A stretch of DNA of 49,167 nt from Bondarzewia mesenterica (taxonomy: Eukaryota > Basidiomycota > Agaricomycetes > Russulales > Bondarzewiaceae): positions 1 through 49,167 of the forward strand of contig SGPL01000231.1 in the NCBI GenBank assembly GCA_004802705.1. The letters are read 5' to 3'. Under the pieces are notes generated by a model. That model had not been told where the DNA came from and made no database searches. It was given only the letters and a program-made list of their open reading frames with translations. The position numbers and the translations under genes are program-made. Positions 35,581-47,770 of the stretch are shown here, in pieces; positions within the stretch are counted from its first letter, which is position 1; every line of letters starts with the position of its first letter.

Positions 35581-36209
35581 TATACTTTCACGTGTTATAC
35601 TATCGTGTGTCTCAGGTGCATACTTGATCACTTTTATGTATATTCACTTAACAATTTATATGAAAATTATTACCATTGAGGCACATTGCTCTTGCATGAT
35701 GATCATAAAGGCAGAAGGGCTGAAGAAAGATGATAAGATGGATGATTATTAATAACGTAAGGAGCTGAGTATTAAAACCATCATCATGCACACTGTGCTG
35801 ACTAATCTTACCTGTGAGTGTAATTCTCATATTTTTAATCATATTCATATACTGAATAAAGTTGACAGCAATTGTTTTTTTTTTAAGGCTCCAACAATGT
35901 GGTTGCATTTTTATGCAATATCTCATTTTTGATGGCTTCAAACCACAATGCGTAGTCAACATGGTGTTCTGGCATGCTGCGCTATCACCAGGACATAAAA
36001 ACGTGAGGATGAGAGCAGTTCTGTATTGAACACACTCATCCATCCATCACCATTGTTTTTTATTTTATTTTTCAAGAGAATAGGATTATAGCAAAATACA
36101 ACCGTAGTGCCCATGCGAATGGCGTTGGGGATTGAATAGAAATTGCATTTTGCACACCATTGTACTATGATTTTTTGTGGGTCTGTTGATAGAGAAAGAC
36201 CGTATTGCT
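35581..36209. other. Spacer between the two copia copies
   Basis: AT-rich, no gene recognised. The minus-strand frame at 36043-35648 has no known motif. Confidence 0.4.
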
Positions 36210-36323
36210 CAAATCTCAGACTGTTTTCTACTTAGCCAACATGGATGGATAGGTGACTTTGTATGATACAGGATGTAGTCAAAGAAAGAGGTCAATAGTC
36301 AATGCCAGTGGGCCAGGAATTCC
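36210..36323 (+). repeat. Inverted-repeat arm, left
   Basis: About 114 bases from caaatctcag to ccaggaattcc. They match the reverse complement of 39895-40007 with roughly one difference per ten bases; for example gccaacatggatggatag is shared exactly. The arms flank copia copy B, about 3.6 kb apart. They may be terminal inverted repeats of a DNA transposon or two inserted short elements in opposite orientation. Confidence 0.75.
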
Positions 36324-36635
36324 CATACATCACTGGATACATCCTCGGGACTGACTTCCTTTCACTTCCTCTTTCCCTTGTACTTCCCTATTATCACAAC
36401 TAGTGGCTTTTCTGGCCACTTTGACTGTGATCATGATGCATGCATGCCTGTTTACGATGTTGGGCTAGCAACAGGTGATGATGGGGTGCCTGAGATGGAC
36501 TTGATGATGCTCAATTGCTAGGTGGAGAGATTGCAGTTTCTGTAACAGTTCTATCAAAGGAGCTCGCATGAATGGCTTCACCTTGATGTTTTTTGGAACA
36601 TTGTCCCCGTCCTCATGATTGGTTCTGATGTATTT

Positions 36636-36871
36636 TGATATTGTGGCATTTGATTTGGTATTTTTCATATTTTATTTCCCTTCTTCTTTGATTCATCATC
36701 CCTCACATCTTGGATTCATTCTTTCCCTTCCTAATGTTCCTTTCAGCATAAATACCTGCTGCCAAGGCACTCTGTTCCCCCAAATGCTCTCTTTAGACTG
36801 CAGTGTCTGCATGTACACTTTGTTGTTGCTTTCTTAGCATTGATATTCATCTGTTTTCGCTGTGCTCAACA
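36636..36871 (+). repeat. 5' LTR of copia copy B, about 236 bp
   Basis: Starts TGATATTGTGGCATTTG and ends GCTCAACA. It aligns to the LTR of copy A but lacks about 130 bases in the middle. The TATA-like cataaata is at 36747-36755. Confidence 0.75.
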
Positions 36872-36883
36872 GATTATGGGCCC
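36872..36883 (+). other. Primer-binding site of copia copy B, half-tRNA-iMet type
   Basis: gattatgggccc follows the LTR directly and keeps the TTATGGGCCC core found in copy A; both are followed by tgagcc. Its conservation in two otherwise diverged copies supports a functional origin. Confidence 0.65.
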
Positions 36884-38149
36884 TGAGCCGTAATGACTCG
36901 TGACTTGTTTTGTTTTTGAAACTACAACTCCACTTTTCACATCCCTTTCCTAGGGCAATTGCTGTTTCATCGCATCCGCCATTGTCTTCATCACACCCAT
37001 GCTTTCACCTTATTTTCTAATCCTCCCTATCATGGCCGACTCTTTCAAATCAGTCCTCTGTGAAATTGCTCAATAGTTGCAATTATCCCACTTGACTGAA
37101 GGAGATGAGTGGCTGGCTTCATCTCAAGTGTCTGTGGATTCTCATCAGTGGCGTGGGGACTTATCCACATGACAGCCTTGCCATGCTCAAGCTAGAGCAG
37201 TAAAGGAATCAGCAGACGGCTGCAGGTATGATTACTTTATGGATGAGAGCTACATGGGTGTTTTAGATGGCCTGAAGGATGATCTCATCACGATGTGAGC
37301 GAAGCTGGAGTCGACTTTTAATGAGAAGCAGGCTGGGTCACAGTTTAACGCCTTGGAGGACCTATTTTCGATGAGCAAGAAGGAGGACAAGTCTTTGCAA
37401 TCCCTCATTCATAAGATCGACGAGGCCATATGCATTTGGAAGAATCTCCATGAGGAACTGTCTGCATGGCAATGCTGTGGTCTTTGCCTGCTAGTTTTAA
37501 TGTATTTCACTTGTTTCTCAATCTCATGGACAATCTCACTCACTCTAAGCTCAAGGATGTGTACAGGAATGAGGATATCACCAGGACTCATCATTTGGAG
37601 GTGTCAAGTGCGACTTCTGTGACATAAACTGCCACATAGAGAACACAGTTCAGGATGTTCCCAAGCTTGATTTTAACATCATACAGTTGTTTGCTGGCAT
37701 TGCAAGTCTTCGTTCCCTTGATCTCTCAGACTCTTATTGCCCATCCAACTCGATGCTGATGTTGATTGGAATGCAGACACAAGGGCCACATCTTATATGA
37801 CTCCCCATCATCACTGGCATTCCTGTGCATCTTGCAGATTCCACAGTTATCTATTCAGCTGGGATTGGGATTGTGATGTTTGTTCCATTGGTTAGAGGGA
37901 AAGAGGCTCAAGCACTTGAATGTTTCAGTGTCCTTCATATCCCTGCCCTTTGTCACAATCTCCTGTCTGTCTTTTAACCTGACTTTCCAAAAGACATTCA
38001 TTCTCTGCAGCTATTGAAGGATCTTTGATGTACTTTATCAGGGATAACTCTGTCTAGTTCTGTGCTGCTGCTGTGAACAATTTTAACTGCTTGCAAGGAT
38101 CACTTGTCGCATCATAGAGTTTGCCCAACCTGCTATAATCCTTCCTTTG

Positions 38150-38480
38150 AACTCCTCATCTGAAGAGCCGTTTAAAGTCCATCTGCCCAAGCATTGCCCT
38201 TCAGCTTTTGATACCACACCCTGAATGCATACTTTAAACCATGAAACCCCTTCTTCAACAGATAGACATGATCTGGTTCTCCTTCTTCAAATCCTTCAAG
38301 CTACTCCATGTATCCATTTCTTGCTCTGCAGCCTTCTGCCACTCACATGCATCAGAATAACTGAAGGCCTGCCTCTCAATCAATAGTTCTGCTTTGCCAG
38401 GGGTACAACAAAGAGAACATGCTCACTTCTGCTATGAAAACAACTTCAACTATGCTTCTCCATATTATCATTAATATGCT
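38150..38480 (-). mobile_element. Inverted reverse-transcriptase segment inside copia copy B
   Basis: The plus-strand text here (gcccaagcattgcccttcag, ccttctgccactca, gcctgcctct) matches the plus strand of copy A at about 32.59-33.14 kb, although copy A is a minus-strand element. So this RT segment runs opposite to the rest of copy B. It also lacks the roughly 300 bases that encode YMEQPKGFE-proximal sequence in copy A. Confidence 0.6.
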
Positions 38481-38680
38481 GCACCAGACTTGCGAAGATG
38501 CTGTTGACTTTATTCATATTGTGGCATTTTTATTCTCACTTCAGATCTGACACTCATTGGAAGAGGGTCAAGCACTTTTTTAGCTATCTGCAGTCCACAT
38601 TAGACTACAAACTCACCTATGATGGTCACCTATTGCACACTTCACAATTGAAGCAAGGCTCATTTGTGTGGTTAAAGCAG

Positions 38681-39894
38681 CATAGCCACCATAATTGAAC
38701 CAACCTAACATTGTGCAATAATTTTGGCACAGAAATGCTTGCTTGCTGGGGTGCCAGATGAATCACTGTGATGGTACGCTGATGGATAGTGTGTGGATCA
38801 TGATTCAGAACATGAAGAGTTCACTTGATGTTGGAAGCGTAAACAGAAGAGAACTGCTAATGTGAAAGCAGGTCAGCGTGGATAGAACATTGTAGTTGAC
38901 CGGCATGTCCAGCTGGACCAGGGAGGGTTGAGCATGTCTCCCATAATCAGTGATGGAAAGATGCTTACAATTGGTACGAGAGATGCTGCACAGAAACCAC
39001 AGCAGATCTTCATATGCGAACTTTTTAATAGTGAGAACGAGATGTGGGATGCAAGCATGAGGAGGGAGTTGAAGCAGAAAACACTAAAGCTGATTGATTT
39101 CTTGTAATGTACCTAATGTCTTTACAGAGGACTAGCAGAAGAGCGAAATGAGAGACCAAGACAATTAACAGTGTGCTCATACGTCAAGAGCCAAATATGT
39201 GGAAGGGCTATGAATCTGATAAAATTTATATAAGAGGAGTAAGAAGCAGAACAAATTTGAGTGCTACTTCGAGCCCACTATCACCATGTTAAAGGTATAT
39301 ACATTCCTGCCTCCATTCTCTATTCATGTAATTAAATAGAGATATTCTATATATTAACATATCATGGTCTTGGTCTAGGGTGAGCCATCTGAAGTCTCGC
39401 ACTGATACTTTGTACGTCCATTTAATTGCCTATTTCTGAAAATTGAGGTAGAAGGATATAAATTAGGGGAAAAAACTTGCCATAACCCTTGGTGACAGGT
39501 TTGTGGAAAAGTTTGTGAAAGTAGTTAAGAGTTAGAAAGGCATAAGTCAATATATTTTACACTAGGTACAATAAATCTCACCCTTATCCAGCCCCTTATG
39601 GTCATTAAATTTAACAATGGCAAATACTATAAAGCTCCTGAGGCTGACTTTGAAGAAACCAGGTAAGTACTTTATAGATTTAATTTAATTTCTACTAATT
39701 GGGTATCTACAGTGAAGAGATTTTGACCACACCCCCAGGTGTCTATTGAGTGCCCTAGAGAAGCCCCTGCTTATGCCTAGACAACAGCAGGACAGAATAT
39801 AGAAGTGATGACATCTTCATGTATTTTTAAAAGCAGGGCTTCAATGTAACATAATGCACATGAAATATGTGGAAAGGGATAGAGCATTGATATT
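38681..39894. other. AT-rich stretch without recognisable genes
   Basis: Short broken frames only. The 3' end of copia copy B must lie in or before this part, but no LTR match was found. Confidence 0.4.
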
Positions 39895-40007
39895 GGAATT
39901 CCTGGCCCACTGGCATTGACCGTCAACCTCTTTTTTTAACTATATCCTGTATCATACAAAGTTACCTATCCATCCATGTTGGCTAATTAGAAACAGACTG
40001 AGATTTG
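39895..40007 (-). repeat. Inverted-repeat arm, right
   Basis: Reverse complement of the arm at 36210-36323 (ggaattcctggcccactggc to the end of the repeat). See the left arm. Confidence 0.75.
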
Positions 40008-40299
40008 TTCAAGTCAACATAGAGGACAACAGAGGACGAAATAACGTGAGAAAAAAAGCAGAGTGCGAACGTAAAATATAGTAGACAGTCTGTATGGACT
40101 ACATTGCCAATCGATAAGGTGATATTGGTGGATGACAGGCATGGAGGGAGAGGAGCTTATAATGTTTGAGCAGAACACAGCTTGTAATCATTTGATGTAA
40201 TTCTAGCATCTGCCTGTCATTACTATTTGTAGGAATATCAGTGAGAGTGATCTGATGGATAAGGTTACTCGACTAACCATAGCACGTTTGAGTGACTCT

Positions 40300-43200
40300 A
40301 TTAGAAGTCCTCTATTCGCAGTCAGAGGAAATAGGAATAGCTGGCCAGTTCTGTCATAACGAATTACTCCACTCATCCAATTAGGAGCTTTTGATTGCGA
40401 TGTTATATTAATGACCTTTAGGGAGAGACCTTCTTGATGCCTGAAGCATTTCTCCCATCAAGGCACCTTGCAGAGAAGTTCTTCTACAAAAATGAAGCCA
40501 AGGTCGACCTGCCGATTATGGATTGTGACTTGGAAGTGAAGCTCCTGCTTGTCATCGACCGTGAGGTAATGGTCAAGGTGGTCGTATATGCTCTATACAC
40601 TAGCTTGAATCCATTTGCACCCAGGTTTGTCCAAGACATTGAAACCAAGAGCGTGAAGGCCAGCAAATGCACCTAGGCCAGGATTTTTTGATATCCAATA
40701 GGAGATACTTGCTGCTGTAGGTGGCTCACAGATCTAGAGCAAAACAAGGTTGTTGGCAAATTGTAGTTGAGTAAGACCACGTTGAAAGCCCGGGAGGTTT
40801 GGGTGAGCATGGAGAAAGTCCAAGACATATTGGAAAGAAGGACAATCATCAGAATAGGTAAGTGGATTTTGATGGGCAAGCGGCCCAAGCAGATTGATCC
40901 AAGCAGACTGGACATCATCGGTCTAGAAAGGATGGAACTTCTCCTCAATTGTTTTCAGCTGTCCATACCATTCACCTTTTTCTGTAATCGTTGGCTGAAG
41001 TGCGAGAGAATTTGAAGACTGTCCCCAAATAGACATATTTCCATACCTCGGATTTGTTCTTGATGCAGCAGCAGCAGCATGATCATCTCTAGCCTTCATG
41101 TATACCTGAACGCATTCTTGAAGAGATGAAAACATCATGCTTCTACTTCTGGCAAAGATGCTTGTCTTGCTTCCTTGTTCAGTTGACATATGAGATAGGA
41201 GCTAAGATGCTCCCAGCCACCCAGTCATTTTCTCTGCAGGGAAGACATGACGCAACAGCCTGGTATAGCCATTGTCAGCGTGAACAAGATCAAAATGATA
41301 TATGTCTCCAATAACCCTTTGGCCTGTTGTGATGTGCATGCCCTGGATAATACGATATAGATGAGGATCACCAGAGACATCGCCAAGATACCGACGAGCA
41401 TTCAGAGCCTCTCAGATGATAACTTCGAGCTGGCCAAAGAATGGTGCATCAGGGATGTGGATCAGTATTTGTAAGGACAGCAGCCCATGAGAAGGTTGGA
41501 TGGTTGATAGGGCTAAAAGCTTCTGAGCATTGAGAACTTTCATAGGTTGTATGCGCTTGATTGACTTGTTTGATTTTTAGGAAGGAACAGACCTTGCCAG
41601 GCTGAGAGACTTGTCAAGTCCACTAGAGCACCACTATCTGGATCCTTCAAAATCTTTCTCTGGAGGTCCTTCTCATTTGAGTAGTCTCGTGCGAAGAGCT
41701 TACTTGGACTTGATAGGAATGGCCTGATGTCATTAAAGATGAAAATGGCATTGTCGCCACCAAAGACATTGAGAAGAAGATTCAAGATGCAAGCTCGATT
41801 GATACAGCGGGCTTTAATGATCACAAAATTATTTTTGGCATGGCAGTCTTTTCCTTTATTGAAAAGCTGTCATCCAGCACAGACAAGGGTCCTTCAAGAA
41901 GAGCCTGATCAACAAAGCCTAGAAAGCAGCATTGGGCAATCCTGTACTGATTTCCAAGCTTTAAGGAGATGCTTTTCTCCTTGATCTCAGGAAGATGGAG
42001 ATTGTGGAATGAATTTCCTGGCTGAAACTGTAACAGAAGAAATTCTCCAGGTATTTTACGAAGTTTGTTAAGGGTGTCTTCCACTTTTTTGATCAAGCTT
42101 TTTTGATCTGAGATATATTGGACATAGGCGATGATCTGTTTGACGAGATTCACCAGAGTTGGATACTCTTTTTGCACTACATTAAATCCACCATCTTCAT
42201 GCTTCTAGAAAAGAGCTGCAGTGAGCTCAGCACCTGTTTTTCGGTACCAGCGATATATCACCAAAAGAGCACGACAGGCTTCCCATATGGAAGCCTCCTT
42301 CAGAGTATCAAAGATGGCATTATTAAGAAGCAGGGTTGGAATGAGTTGAGCAGCTGTAGAAGCTGGTGTATAGTCAACATTATGCTAGTGTCTGACCAGG
42401 ATTCAAATGAAAGATTAGAAATTTGAGCATTCAGTATGGTCTGGCATGTGATAGTCTCATGTAGCTGTTGAGATCGATGTGCAACTATTCTATTGCAGAG
42501 ATCTAAGAAGCAGAATCCTGGAGCATGTTCAATTTGGCCTCAAACACTGGCTCTGATAGAAATGTATTCAAAGCCTCAACCGCCCTGCCTATACTGCTAA
42601 GCCATATAGGAGACTCACTTTGGCCTTCTTTTTTGCTGGCATCCACAAAGTCCTTGTCCTTAGGGTCTTCTATGTCGGACAAGTTATCCTCAATGTCATC
42701 AAGGGCATCTAATGGAGCAATCACATGATAAAGAAATGGATTTTTAGCCCTCTATTTTTCAAATTCCTCAAGGATTTTGCTGGCATGACTGTGTAGCATA
42801 GAAAAAAAGAAGATTAGAAACCAATTATATCAACATCTTCAGAAATTGCATACATGAGATAACTCGCTGGTAGCTACTTGTTATCTTCTGGCCCATAACC
42901 AACCCAACGAATATGGTAGAGCACAAGAACAGGCTATAAGCGATGTTAGAATTCTCTGAACTTGAAGGATCATACTAAAGTTGTTACATACATCAAAGGA
43001 TAGAATACTCTGAACCTCGTACTCATCTTCAATGTCCTGATCTTTAGACAGTCTCTGACTCCAACTATGCTCACTTAGGTTAATGGTGTCAAGGTCCATA
43101 GGTCCAGGGATAGATGATATCGAAGCAGTACGCAGGTGCTTATATGGCAACTCCTCTAGATACTCTTTTGTATCCATGAGATCTGATAGGGGAGAGAAAC

Positions 43201-45521
43201 TCCTACACTACTTGAGTTCTGATCCAGATTGAGAAACTGTCTCAGAGATATCATCCAGCTTATATAACTCTGTTATTTCTAGCTTTATATCTTCCTTAAT
43301 AGTGAGTGGTGGTGACTTTAGAGATGTAGGATTTGTCGTAAATGTTCAGAAAAAAGAACGATCGCCAGTAGTACTGTTATCTTGAGACTGTCCAGGAGCA
43401 TTCTTCTTCACATGTTGTTCTCCAGCTCCCACACCATTGGAAAAAGTATAGATTGCCTGTGAAGATAGACTCCTGCATCTTAAAAAAATTCTGCTTTCTG
43501 GATCCTCATGAAATATTCCTGACTGATGAGATGGTGACACTGAACTCTTGCACACATCTTGTTAACAAATCCAACATGATGAATGAGATAGAAGGGAGCC
43601 TTTTCACAACGCTGGAAGATGCCTTCTTCAGCTTGATATGTTGATCCCTGTAGGACCATGTCTAAATTGATTGTTAGGCCAGCAAGCTAGGTTTGATTAT
43701 AGAACTGGTAGGCCATCTTTCAAGCCAAATGGTTGTGGAAAGCTCAGGCATTGCCCAGAATAGCATTCCTATGCTCTCTGAAGTTAAGAGTTGTTACTTT
43801 ATAAGGAGCCGGTGCACCATCATTGCCAAATGATACCATATGTGTGATCAACATCGATGCATTACAGGTGCAGGCCACTTTGCTTGGGTAGCTGATAAAT
43901 GTAACATGACTGATAACTTAGAGTGCCTGCTGATTTACCGCTTCTAGGATACCTTCTTGCCACTCTTTCAAGACGTCTTCCTTCACAGTTGGCGAAAAGC
44001 TAGGTGAAGATCATTTCCTTTGAACATGACCCAGAGGATGCTAATGCTTGCTTCACGGATGTACAATCCAGGATGAGCAAGAAGAAAGGGTCCAGGGTCG
44101 CTGTCTATAACTAAAGTTAGCTATTTGTATCATGGAAGATAATTCCAAACATACCTGGGGGAAGTCTAAGAACCATAGTCATAAGTGTCCACCAGTCTAG
44201 AAAATCATTGACATCTACATGGAATCCTCCTTGCAAACTACTGATAGTCTCGGCGAGGTCACCGTCAAGGTTCTCAGAAGAGACATTCATCTGCAAACCT
44301 GTATTATTTGACTCCAAGCCTCCAAATCCAATGATATTGTTATCCAAGGCCAGCCACTCTAAAGCTTCCCATTCTTGTGCCAAAAGCACCTTTGGCATGA
44401 TTCAGTGATAGAGCTCCTGCAAGCAGCAATTAACTGAATAAATGGCCTCTAGAGCATCAGGTGTAGTGGCTTGAGCAGCTGGCATGACTGTCCCTAAACT
44501 ATGACCTTTGCTAACAGTTGCTGCAAGATTGTATAAGCCATCGTATGGAGCTTCTGAAATAGGTGGTGAAGATCGATCATTCTATTTTAGTCCTTGAAGC
44601 TCAAAGATGGGAGGAAAGATTTGTTCTCTGATTGCATTGTACTGTCCTTTCCAGGTCAACTCCTGTAGCTCATTTGCTAACTCCTTGATCCTTGATCCAT
44701 CCACATAATATGAGAGGGAGTCTAGTGTATGTTGACAAGCAACAGTCAGCAGTCTATCTGGATCCCCATCTATACGCAGTATGAATAGAATCTCAGCAAG
44801 CATCTGTAACATTCCAGGAATAAGCTCAGAATGGAAAGTGCCATCACGATAGACTTCAGAATGAACATTTAGGGGTGTTTTGATATGAAGCAGGTGATTT
44901 TTTTCTTCTGGGAGTGATAGAGTAAAGTAATCAACAGATAAAAACCATCCTGATGCATACTGGCAATCTGGACTGGTGTTAAGTATGAATGTTTCAGCTT
45001 CTAGGTATTTATACTGATTTGGAGCTTCTAAAGCAGGTGGCAGAGAAAGACTGGTGTATGATGGTTTTGGTTGTTATGACATACAGGATTTCAGTCAGAT
45101 AGGTGCCAGATCAGAGTTGGAAAAAGGAGGAGCTGTGTCAACTCCATCTAGAGTCAGGCCATAGAGATGGAAGGGTTTTTTGCGTCTTGTCCACTTTGTA
45201 GAGATACCTCAGTTTTTGGGAGACTCTGTCACATCTTTTGGATCTAACCGAGCCTTAGGGGTATTGTAAGGACCTGATGATTCTAAATAACACTTATAAG
45301 CCCTATGGGTCAATCAGAAGCCAATAATAAAACATGCCTGCATTAAGCATAGACTCAAACATGTCTGAATCCGGACTCTCACTTATAGTATAACCCTCAA
45401 TAACATCAGGGATGGCTGAATCACTTTTTAGATGGAGATAGAGAAGAAAGGAGATAGTTAGCAATGCACGAAGAGTAAATGGTTTAGCCAGTTCAACTTT
45501 CATCATTTCTAAGTCAGACAT
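40300..45521 (-). pseudogene. Large decayed gene of an unrecognised fungal family
   Basis: Protein-like frames follow each other on the minus strand for about 5 kb, separated by stops and frame changes. They include SDLEMMKVELAKPFTLRALL (45521), GDPDRLLTVACQHTLDSLSY (44.77 kb), EWEALEWLALDNNIIGFGGLE (shown in part, 44.37 kb), DPGPFLLAHPGLYIREASIS (44.1 kb), KKVEDTLNKLRKIPGEFLL (42.1 kb), FIFNDIRPFLSSPSKLFARD (41.7 kb), MHITTGQRVIGDIYHFDLVH (41.3 kb) and FQYVLDFLHAHPN followed by LTQLQFANNLV (40.8 kb). The order and amino-acid mix suggest a protein of well over 1000 residues. I have a loose memory of similar text in hypothetical proteins of mushrooms, often near transposons, but I cannot name a domain. 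A composite of several relics is possible. Confidence 0.35.
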
Positions 45522-45529
45522 AATTCAAA

Positions 45530-47170
45530 GTACCTAAAAATCAGGATAATCAGGATCAGACAATGAAATTATCGCTTCTAAAATATGCTCATTGCAGGAA
45601 TACTGACAGGGGGAACCTTTGAGCTCAAAGGTTATAATAGTGACACAGAAGATTTGCTATAAAGCAAATAAGCCTGCAAAAATTAGAGATCTTGAAATTT
45701 TCTCACAAGAAGGGATTTATTGAGCAGCTGGAATAACCCTTTATATAGAAACTCATTCCAAATTCTTCTTGGATGCTCCTTTCAGACTGTCGGACAGACA
45801 CTCAGACTGACAAAAAGTAATGGCTTGCAGGATCACACCAGACCAGAGTAGAATGTGGGCAATCCTAGAAAACAAATGAAAAATTCAAGCTAAAGACAGC
45901 AGACTCCCTATTCAGAGGCAGAATGAAGAGCAGGCTTAGCAGAAGATCCAAGTGATAAGAGGGTTCTCTGGCAGTTCAAGAGATGATGTTCTAATCGAAG
46001 CTGAAGGTTTCTGATTGACTAGCTGATTGAACTTTCTCACAAATTCAGAAATGCAGAAAAGTTGAACTTGAGGGAAAATTTAGGTTTCGACCTGTCCATG
46101 AGAAAGTCAGCCACCAGAAAAGAATTCGTCTTCCTAGCAATCGATAGAAGTCTCATTTTGCTATAAGTACCATTTGAATTGTGACCTGAATCATTGAAAT
46201 CATGCATGTATGACCTTCAGTTTTTTTAGGCGCTGTTTCTCACAGCCCATAGGGGTTAAGCCCTCCCTTTAGCCACCTACGATATGATGCAATACACATC
46301 CAAGTCATTAGGAACTGATATGCAATAATCCATCTTATAAAGCACAAACTGGAGTGCAATGGAGCCTGAGACTACAGTATGTGTCCTACACATGATGTCA
46401 TGAAATGCGAATTGGTCACTAAAGTAGCAGCTTAGCACATTGTTCTAGTTGTAGGAAAGATATTGGTCTGCAAAACTCCTCGACCTATATGAAACCCAAC
46501 ACATAGCAACAATTGAATGCAGAGATGAATCAGATAGGATGAGCATCTTGATATCTTTCATTGGTGACTCAATGTTGTATAAAACATGCAGGGTAGACTA
46601 TGTGTACTTAATGCATACTTTATATCCAGAACTACTCCTATACATCAAGAGTAGTATCCTCAGAGATATATAGACTATATAATTGACAGAATGAAGAGCA
46701 ACCTGTCCTAAGAATGGGCCTTACCGAAAGGCAGTCTATTTATAACTTAGATGTCTTTCTTAAAAACTCTTAGGAAGGGCCTACATCAGGGAAATCACCT
46801 TAGTCTCAAAAGCAAATTACCTTCCTTACTCAGTCTAATAGATCAAAATCTTTCATAAGTAGAATGCATGACAGTAATAAAACCAAACATATAGTAGTCA
46901 TCACCTATTCATCAGCTTGATTGTATTTTCTGATCTTTATGCATAACTTTCATACAGAAAGTGTCAGACAGTCCTGAGAATTTTTGTACATCAGACTATG
47001 TTATCTCGCTTCACAAATTCATTCATGGTCTGTTTTTAGGGTAGATTGTGTACTTTAATACACAGTCCTTTCATGTTCTGTTTCATGGAGGATGCTTATC
47101 TCTCTTTAGTATAGCATTTGAAATGTCTATCTTTTTGTCTTACTCAGAGTTGGCCAATGATGAACAATAC
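45530..47170. other. AT-rich stretch without recognisable genes
   Basis: Only short frames on both strands. No repeat shared with the rest of the window was noticed. Confidence 0.4.
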
Positions 47171-47174
47171 CAAT

Positions 47175-47719
47175 CTAATTGTATAATGTCAAACAATCTG
47201 TCTTGCTGACAGTTGATGAACAGGCCAGAAAATCATCGCCATGAGCATAAGAGTAGCCCTTGACTTCCCTCAGATATGAAATTAAAGAAGCCTGCACAGT
47301 TTTAGAAATATAGATATCGAGATCATTCAACACTGAATCCTCTGACTTAATGAATGCAAGAGCTAATGAACTAGATATGACTGAGTGGGAAGACCAAAGC
47401 ACATCTCTGAAACTATTTGGTTCGTCAATAAATTTGCTCAACTATATCCAAAATTCATGCAAAATATCATGCTAAATCTACAACGACCAAAGACATCCAT
47501 GAAGTCATGTAGGTAATGAGATTCTTCAATGGCGAATTGTTGAACATTGAAAATATAATGTTGAATCATGAATGTGTAAATTTTTACAATATCGATGTAA
47601 GTAGAATGAAAACAGAACCACAAAAACATATTGCATAAATGAGACACCTTGGGAAGAATGATTGACATTGAACCACGAACCCCTTGAAAGACCAACCTTT
47701 GCAGTCTTATATCTAACAC
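47175..47719 (-). pseudogene. Nucleotidyltransferase-like hypothetical protein relic
   Basis: The segment 47441-47175 reads FRDVLWSSHSVISSSLALAF, a few residues, then NDLDIYISKTVQASLISYL and GYSYAHGDD. The pattern (small-residue loop, then a D-x-D-like NDLDIY) resembles a nucleotidyltransferase fold seen in many basidiomycete hypothetical proteins. The downstream part lies at 47719-47438 in another frame (RLVFQGVRGSMSIILPKVS, FWFCFHSTYIDI). Order of the two pieces along the minus strand is reversed relative to my expectation, so a rearrangement or a second copy may be involved. Confidence 0.3.
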
Positions 47720-47770
47720 TGGATAGATGATGTTATGAAAAGTTAGAAGTAATAACTATCTTAACAACAC

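Larger units (their letters stand above)
36636..38680 (+). mobile_element. Ty1/copia retrotransposon copy B (rearranged relic)
   Basis: Same family as copy A, opposite orientation, so the two 5' LTRs face each other. LTR and primer site are followed by a Gag start, MADSFKSVLCEIAQ (ATG at 37032), with TEGDEWLASSQ. An open stretch at 37353-37622 carries FSMSKKEDKSLQSLIHKID. Protease-region text (VQDVPKLD, IYSAGIGIVMF) runs to about 38.0 kb. A reverse-transcriptase piece at 38150-38480 is inverted. The RT tail HWKRVKHFFSYLQSTLDYKL is back in plus orientation at 38550-38620. Integrase, RNase H and a 3' LTR are not seen. Gag has stop codons (CAG to TAG type). Dead element. Confidence 0.8.
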
